Below are positions 52,118 through 56,722 of a stretch of 56,722 nt of DNA, piece by piece (the stretch's first letter is position 1; each line of letters opens with the position of its first letter). The notes below the pieces were generated by a model that saw only the letters and a list, made by a program, of their open reading frames with translations, was not told the origin of the DNA and made no database searches. Origin of the DNA: a virus; IMG/VR virus record IMGVR_UViG_3300042558_002627, positions 1-56,722 of that record; one strand, given 5' to 3'. The translations under genes were made by a program, and so were the position numbers.

Positions 52118-52772
52118 ATAAATGTGTTATTAAATTATTTACTTGATCAAAATTAGGGCATTCCCAATCTCTTCTTTCTAAAGAAGCTTTCATCGGATGT
52201 TCCCATGAAAATACATGTTGATTGTGGGATAATACTTCTGAATATTGTTGCGCTTCTTTTCCCCAAAGTATAAAAATAGTACCTGGTTTTTCCGCAACAA
52301 TTTGATAGAGGATAGAACCAAAGAATTTCTTCCATTGTTTCTTGTGGCCTTTAGGATCTCCTTTGGGACAAGTGAGACTCCTGTTTAACATTAAAATTCC
52401 TTGTTGCGCCCAGCTTTCAAAAGTAAAGTCAAAGTCCAAATTAAGATGACCATTTACTTTTTCTATTCGATTACGAATCTCTACTGCTGCAGGATTTTGA
52501 GAAATAGTAGATGTATCAGAGAAAGATAGTGGCCCAAGTCCAGTATGTGGATGTGGCTCAGTTCCTATGACTACTACTCGTAAATTTTCCCATGGACATA
52601 ATTTAAAAGCTTTAAAAATCTCCTTAGAATTTTCTGGATAAACAGTATCCATCGCGTATTTAACAGATACAAAATCCATTAATTTCTGCATGTAGGGGTC
52701 TTTAAGCAATGGTTTTAATATCATCGCCCAACCTTCTCCCAGTTGATTAATCCAATACTGTTTTCCGTACAT
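52089..52772 (-). CDS. Uracil-DNA glycosylase family 1-like protein with altered motif A
   Basis: A 227-aa protein aligned by eye to E. coli Ung. Water-activating motif A, normally GQDPYH, reads GTEPHP (70-75), so catalytic Asp64 becomes Glu72 and Tyr66 becomes His74. Phe84 (Phe77 of E. coli) in LSFS, Asn130 (Asn123) in ILMLN, and His192 (His187) in EHPMKASL are kept, as are FILWGKEAQ and the C-terminal Trp. The spacing is one residue short in the motif A loop. It may remove uracil weakly or with changed specificity, or serve as a non-catalytic DNA-binding or replication factor. It follows two hairpin terminators. Confidence 0.75.
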   Translation of the reverse strand: MYGKQYWINQLGEGWAMILKPLLKDPYMQKLMDFVSVKYAMDTVYPENSKEIFKAFKLCPWENLRVVVIGTEPHPHTGLGPLSFSDTSTISQNPAAVEIRNRIEKVNGHLNLDFDFTFESWAQQGILMLNRSLTCPKGDPKGHKKQWKKFFGSILYQIVAEKPGTIFILWGKEAQQYSEVLSHNQHVFSWEHPMKASLERRDWECPNFDQVNNLITHLYGGENIIKW

Positions 52773-52792
52773 GTTATTAGTTTAGATTAGTT

Positions 52793-52817
52793 AAAAAGCC
52801 CCTGAATTAACAGGGGC
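52793..52817 (-). terminator. Rho-independent terminator upstream of the glycosylase gene
   Basis: On the minus strand, GCCCCTG-TTAATT-CAGGGGC is followed by TTTTT. It lies 21 nt before the glycosylase ATG and 47 nt after the end of the 205-aa gene, so it would stop or attenuate transcription coming from the right. Confidence 0.8.
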
Positions 52818-52846
52818 CGTCTTTCTTTATAAGAAATATACACTCA

Positions 52847-52879
52847 ATAAAATAGGGGGGAGCCTATTCAAACTCCCCC
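52847..52879 (-). terminator. Second hairpin at the 3' end of the 205-aa gene
   Basis: On the minus strand, GGGGGAG pairs with CTCCCCC (7 bp, 10-nt loop containing the stop codon) and is followed by TATTTTATT. It forms a tandem with the terminator 40 nt further on; weaker because the T tract is interrupted. Confidence 0.5.
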
Positions 52880-53481
52880 GTTGGTTCTAATTTTTCACTT
52901 AGAAAAGTATATTTTTTGAGCGTATCTACACATAATGTCTCTGCCTCCATATCTATAATAGGCCAAACTTCTTGGTCATATAGATTGGCTGCAGAATTAG
53001 GACTACTTAATCTTTCTTCCCAGCTTTCTTTTAAAGCATGTGCTTTATTCAGAACTAGAGGAAGGGTAAAAGGTTTACCGTCGAAGAAATAATTTCCTAG
53101 GATCAACTTTTTAGCTTCTTTACTTACTTCAGAATATTTACCTCTTACGATTAAATCATAATCAGGTTTCAATTCTTTAGAAATTGAGAAGACCATTACC
53201 AAGGAATTATTCTTTTCGTAGTCATCTTTGTAATTAGGAAATCCACACATAGTGGTGTAAAATGCATCAAAATCAACATCTCTATAATTTCTCAATACTA
53301 GAAAAATACAGTCTTCTTTATAGCTACTAATATCCTCATCAAAAAGATAGGCATTTATAAATCTATTAGTGAACAACTGTTTTCCGAAAACATTTTTTAC
53401 ATTACATGTAAATAAGTCTTTAGGGATTTCTAGTAAAGGAAATAAAAAAGTTGCAGTCTTTGTGAATTTTACTTTACTCAT
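52864..53481 (-). CDS. Conserved early protein, unknown
   Basis: A 205-aa protein, mixed alpha/beta, with CIFLVLRNYRDVDFDAFYTT and LVMVFSISKELKPDYDLIVRG and a C-terminal helix. It overlaps the nuclease gene by 4 nt, suggesting a partner role in DNA processing. No known domain recognised. Ends at two hairpin terminators. Confidence 0.5.
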   Translation of the reverse strand: MSKVKFTKTATFLFPLLEIPKDLFTCNVKNVFGKQLFTNRFINAYLFDEDISSYKEDCIFLVLRNYRDVDFDAFYTTMCGFPNYKDDYEKNNSLVMVFSISKELKPDYDLIVRGKYSEVSKEAKKLILGNYFFDGKPFTLPLVLNKAHALKESWEERLSSPNSAANLYDQEVWPIIDMEAETLCVDTLKKYTFLSEKLEPTGEFE

Positions 53482-54494
53482 ACTGTGATATCGATTTTTC
53501 CGTTGTTTGTATAATACTCTTTAGGATAATCCCAATTATTAGTGTCTAATGCATACTGCAATCGATCTAATGCTTGATTGAATCCTTCTAATTCTTTACC
53601 ATTTCGTAGAAATCCACCCATCAATCCAACTTCTAATACCTCTTCAGGTACTCTAAAAATCATTGGATTATTAACTAAGTTTGTTTCTACTACAATATAC
53701 AAAAAATCTTCTAAAACGTAGCCCTGATCAAGTAATTCTTTGATTTTTGGGTGTACGGATAATCCGAAAGTATATACTGCTGCTTGGAAATCATAGCGAT
53801 AAGTAAAGAACTCGTATTTGAAATCATTTATCGATTTTCCTGTAGTTTTGAAATCAATCGGAGTAATTCGTTTTTTACCATGGTTAATTCTAACACGGTC
53901 CAATTCTCCTTTCATTTCAAATCCTTTGTAATTGAATTCCACAATAAATTTATCCCAAAATTCTACATTAGGCTCGTGTTTTGCTACTACGTATTTACGA
54001 ATAAATTCATTAGACTTAAGAGCCATTACACAGCTCACTGCTTTTGCATACTCGCTTTCAGTAATAATAGTTCTACCATTGATTGACTTTAACAATTGAA
54101 AGTAACCTTTACCTTCAGCTAGAATTTTGTCAATTCTTGTGTCGTCTTTCCAATTATTGTAATAAGAGACTTTATTACACTGCTCCAAGATAAGTTCTCG
54201 AACATTTACTCCAGATCCTTCAGGAAGCGCTATCTGTGCGGCTACTACTCCATCAACGATGGCTTTGATAGTATCACTGCATCCTGCATCATCCGAAATC
54301 TTATAGAATTTGTTTTCAAACTCTTCTTTATTACCTGTCAACATAATATCTACAACACTGCCAAAGACAAAATGCGGAGCAATCGACTGCTCACCTTTTT
54401 CTTGCTGTGCTTTTGCACGTAGATACTCAAGAGGACTAATAAGAATTTTCTTTAGAACACTCTGATTCAATTTGCTTATTTTTGAATACTCCAT
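53478..54494 (-). CDS. PD-(D/E)XK nuclease (RecB/Cas4-like)
   Basis: A 338-aa protein. The catalytic core is visible: GELDRV (196-201, Asp199), TPIDFKTT (211-218, Asp214 and Lys216) and Q237-AAVY241, the QxxxY motif of RecB-like exonucleases. The N-terminal SKLNQSVLKKILISPLEYLR segment is common in phage nucleases of this type. The helical N-terminal domain would hold DNA. Likely works in recombination, replication or end processing, together with the RusA-like gene 2 nt upstream in the operon. Confidence 0.8.
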   Translation of the reverse strand: MEYSKISKLNQSVLKKILISPLEYLRAKAQQEKGEQSIAPHFVFGSVVDIMLTGNKEEFENKFYKISDDAGCSDTIKAIVDGVVAAQIALPEGSGVNVRELILEQCNKVSYYNNWKDDTRIDKILAEGKGYFQLLKSINGRTIITESEYAKAVSCVMALKSNEFIRKYVVAKHEPNVEFWDKFIVEFNYKGFEMKGELDRVRINHGKKRITPIDFKTTGKSINDFKYEFFTYRYDFQAAVYTFGLSVHPKIKELLDQGYVLEDFLYIVVETNLVNNPMIFRVPEEVLEVGLMGGFLRNGKELEGFNQALDRLQYALDTNNWDYPKEYYTNNGKIDITV

Positions 54495-54496
54495 AT

Positions 54497-55027
54497 TTAT
54501 TTTTTTATTAATCCTTTTACTAAATCTTCAAGAGTTAATTCTAGTGTCTTAATTTCATACACTAACTTTCTATCTTTAAAATTTAATACAGGGATGAATT
54601 CGTAACTAGTTTTTCTTAAATGTTTGACAGTATCGTCAGGTAGAATTCCTTTCTTGATCAATACGTCATCTAGACATTTTAACCAGATAAGAGCTAGATT
54701 ACCAATATCCCAATTAGGATCGTAATCCACGGGAGCAGGGTTCCAACTTACTTTACGTTTTCCTGTTGTTTTGTCCAACACCATTTTCATATTCCCAAAA
54801 TTTATAGGCGCATACACCGTAAGAACAGTCTCGACTGGGCCTTGAATTGTAAGATTTTCTGGAATATGTTTTTCAATATATCCGTGCATAGCTGCTACTA
54901 GAGCAGCTCTTGTTGAAAAGTGCACAGATGCATGAATTTTGTTATAACCTATCTTAATCCATTCCTTTTTATTCTTAGGTATGTGCGTGATAAATTCTGG
55001 AAATTCTAATTTAATTTCACTTACCAT
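54497..55027 (-). CDS. RusA-like Holliday junction resolvase (tentative)
   Basis: A 176-aa protein with the general RusA design: a beta-rich N-terminal half (HASVHFSTRAALVAAMHGYI) followed by DYDPNWDIGNLALIWLKCLD, then DVLIKKGILPDDTVKHL. The two Asp clusters (WDIGN and PDD) fit the acidic metal-binding pairs of RusA, which resolves four-way junctions. The spacing is as expected, but the family is divergent. Sits between a PD-(D/E)XK nuclease and an unknown early gene. Confidence 0.5.
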   Translation of the reverse strand: MVSEIKLEFPEFITHIPKNKKEWIKIGYNKIHASVHFSTRAALVAAMHGYIEKHIPENLTIQGPVETVLTVYAPINFGNMKMVLDKTTGKRKVSWNPAPVDYDPNWDIGNLALIWLKCLDDVLIKKGILPDDTVKHLRKTSYEFIPVLNFKDRKLVYEIKTLELTLEDLVKGLIKK

Positions 55028-55037
55028 ATCAATTGTT

Positions 55038-56198
55038 TTATAGCCACTGTAAATTTTCAGCTTTTATTTCTTCAACTTCTTCTACTTCCTCAATAACTTT
55101 AGGAGTAAAATCAGAATAGATGTTAAAAACATAATTATTATTTAGAGTAGCCAGGATTTCATAAGATAATGTAATATTCTTAACCTTAAATACGGCAGAA
55201 TCACCTTTACTAAGAACTTCTCCACTATATTTTGTAAGCAAATAATTTACTGCTTCTACTGTAAGAACTCCTTTATCCATCATACTTTTAACAATACTAT
55301 CTAAAGTGCTTTGTAACGTATATCTATCTTTTTGTAAATAAGATAGTAACGATTTGAAATTAACATGATCTTTAGTTCTAGAGTCTGCCATTTTATGATA
55401 AAATTCTTTAAATAGTAGATGAATAAAAAGAAGACTTTCCTTGTATCGACTATTCGCCATAATCTCCATTGCTATTACATGATTATCATTATCCGAACTT
55501 TTAAACATTTCTGACAACTGTTCAAAAACTTCTTCAGTGATTAAGATAGCATCATCACCATTTAATTCTCCAATTAACTCGGACTCATTAAAAATAGGTA
55601 TATTTTGCAAATCAGTTATCATTTCGACATACTGTTCTTCTACAATGTCAACATAGCAAGAACTTCTATGTAATTGTGCAGCAGAACCAGCATTAACAAT
55701 TTGGTTTTTATACGGTGGCAAATCCTCACTACAAAAATTGTACATAGAAGACCAGTCTGAATAAACCTTACTACCTGAATAATTATCCAAAGCTAAATTT
55801 ATAGAAGCAATATCTTTATTATCCAAAAGAGGCTCTAATAAAGTAAAACATTCTTTAAAATTCTCTACAGGGATAGTATAATACCAAGTACTTTTAACTA
55901 TCTTACTTACAGAATGTTTATTTCCAAATACAGCAGTTGCTTCTTTAGGATCTTTTACAATCTTAATATTGTAATCTAAAACAAGTTGCTTAAGTTTTAC
56001 TCTTGGAATATTTACACCAGGCATAAAAAATAATTTATCACCAATTTTAGGAGAATATTTCTCTGTAGTAGCTTTTAAATTATTTTTCATTTCTTCTGAA
56101 AGTATCGCTGGACGATAACTAGTTTCTAATCTAACATCTAAAACACCGTCATGACCTACATGGCATATGGGCACATTTAATACTAAAAGATTTTCCAT
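55038..56198 (-). CDS. Conserved early protein, unknown
   Basis: A 386-aa protein, mixed alpha/beta N-terminal half (LLVLNVPICHVGHDGVLDVR; KIGDKLFFMPGVNIPRVKL) and a helical C-terminal part with a Glu/Val repeat (VIEEVEEVEEIKAEN). Proteins with a similar opening stand next to the replication genes in crAss-like phages, but I cannot name a function. 7 nt separate it from the ATPase gene. Confidence 0.5.
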   Translation of the reverse strand: MENLLVLNVPICHVGHDGVLDVRLETSYRPAILSEEMKNNLKATTEKYSPKIGDKLFFMPGVNIPRVKLKQLVLDYNIKIVKDPKEATAVFGNKHSVSKIVKSTWYYTIPVENFKECFTLLEPLLDNKDIASINLALDNYSGSKVYSDWSSMYNFCSEDLPPYKNQIVNAGSAAQLHRSSCYVDIVEEQYVEMITDLQNIPIFNESELIGELNGDDAILITEEVFEQLSEMFKSSDNDNHVIAMEIMANSRYKESLLFIHLLFKEFYHKMADSRTKDHVNFKSLLSYLQKDRYTLQSTLDSIVKSMMDKGVLTVEAVNYLLTKYSGEVLSKGDSAVFKVKNITLSYEILATLNNNYVFNIYSDFTPKVIEEVEEVEEIKAENLQWL

Positions 56199-56205
56199 AA
56201 TATTA

Positions 56206-56722
56206 CTATTTTAAAGCCATTTTAGCGACTTCTGGGTTTAACATTAGTTTACTGAATTTTGATTTATTACCAGAAAGCAATTCTTTGATGATGTAATATT
56301 TAAGATCATCTGTAAAAGAAACACAAGTAGTAACAATGTTAGAAATTCTTTGAATCATTGCTTCAGGAATACTCTCTGTAGTAGCTTTTGTCAATGCAAA
56401 ATTGATAATTCTAGTAGAAACTACACTTGCAATATCCGCGCGGAATTCGTCATCTTCTCCAATCATGTCTTTCAATGCTCCAAAAACATACTTTTCATCT
56501 TTAGTTAAGATATCTTCAGGCCCAATAATTCTATCTAGTTTATTATTAATAAACATAGTAAACATTGAACTAAAGTCATCTCCAACTGAACCTTCGCCAA
56601 TCATTTGAATAATAGGTAATCCTTCTTCAAACTTTTGGATAGAGCTAATAGAATTAAAGAATGTAGTTACACTTCTAGGATTAACTTTCTGAGTAACTAA
56701 TTCTGGATTCATCAACAAAAAG
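56206..56722 (-). CDS. AAA+ ATPase, C-terminal part (cut by the right edge)
   Basis: The frame is open to the window edge, so the start lies outside. The visible 171 residues include NPRSVTTFFNSISSIQKFEE, then LPIIQMIGEGSVGDDFSSMF and TMFINNKLDRIIGPEDIL, the C-terminal helical lid region I associate with phage MoxR-like AAA+ ATPases. The Walker motifs would be outside the window. Probably works with the replication and recombination proteins of this operon. Confidence 0.5.
   Translation of the reverse strand, partial: FLLMNPELVTQKVNPRSVTTFFNSISSIQKFEEGLPIIQMIGEGSVGDDFSSMFTMFINNKLDRIIGPEDILTKDEKYVFGALKDMIGEDDEFRADIASVVSTRIINFALTKATTESIPEAMIQRISNIVTTCVSFTDDLKYYIIKELLSGNKSKFSKLMLNPEVAKMALK

Noticed and set aside
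53784-54086. 100-codon plus-strand ORF
   Set aside because: Antisense to the PD-(D/E)XK nuclease core, which has all catalytic motifs on the minus strand.
1-56722. Recoded stop codon (TAG or TGA) as in some crAss-like phages
   Set aside because: All long genes are open in the standard code, and TAG and TGA serve as normal stops (for example 52864 and 51665).
1-56722. tRNA genes, CRISPR arrays, integrase or insertion sequences
   Set aside because: Gaps are too short and none shows cloverleaf or regularly spaced repeats; no recombinase or transposase motif was seen in the genes.

Overview
This window is almost certainly part of a crAss-like phage genome (Crassvirales; podovirus-like virions, Bacteroidota hosts). 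The case rests on a set of genes in the expected order. They are a crAss-type major capsid protein (cut by the left edge), two ring/connector proteins flanking a small IHF/HU-like gene, a 1419-aa muzzle-type tail protein, very large cargo proteins with Gly-Gly repeats, and a giant virion RNA polymerase with an RIPTQ...GSDFDVDK active site. Genes are dense, the DNA is AT-rich, most starts lack a Shine-Dalgarno sequence, and the few promoter-like sites match the Bacteroidota -7 box TAnnTTTG. The standard genetic code is used. Adhesin domains such as the NAGSGY module and the collagen-like stalk suggest an aquatic rather than gut host, but this is inference.

Layout. (1) 1-4322, plus strand: capsid module (major capsid protein, two unassigned morphogenesis/connector proteins, and an abundant-looking structural protein), closed by hairpin terminators at 1244-1277 and 4337-4386. 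(2) 4389-14772: a TATCTTTG promoter, then an adhesin/decoration cassette (Cys-rich proteins, collagen-like fibre, duplicated-domain fibre, beta-rich decoration proteins, beta-helix tailspike) and a lysis cassette (single-chain spanin, three membrane-anchored coiled-coil proteins, two-helix holin, M15 peptidase endolysin). (3) 14787-29617: a TATATTTG box, then ring protein, IHF-like protein, second ring protein, muzzle protein and two cargo proteins. (4) 29645-49012: a TATCTTTG promoter, then the virion transcription module. It comprises a 2868-aa protein with a Nudix domain and the first RNA polymerase beta-barrel, a ferritin-like protein, a 2057-aa protein with the catalytic barrel, a zincin-like peptidase domain and an SF1 helicase, and a 1349-aa cargo protein. 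A bidirectional terminator lies at 49016-49045. (5) 49028-56722, minus strand: early/replication genes converging on the virion block, namely small unknown proteins, a HicA-like protein, dNMP kinase, MazG-like pyrophosphatase, a uracil-DNA glycosylase with altered active site, a PD-(D/E)XK nuclease, a RusA-like resolvase, and the C-terminal end of a probable AAA+ ATPase.

The most unusual part is 29671-44956. The virion RNA polymerase is split between its two catalytic barrels, and a 165-codon ferritin whose five main diiron ligands sit at E. coli FtnA spacing is inserted at the split. The two polymerase halves also carry Nudix, metallopeptidase and helicase domains. Other points of note are a 41-bp near-identical junction repeat bordering two adhesin genes, a uracil-DNA glycosylase with D-to-E and Y-to-H changes in motif A, and a 131-nt out-of-frame gene overlap.
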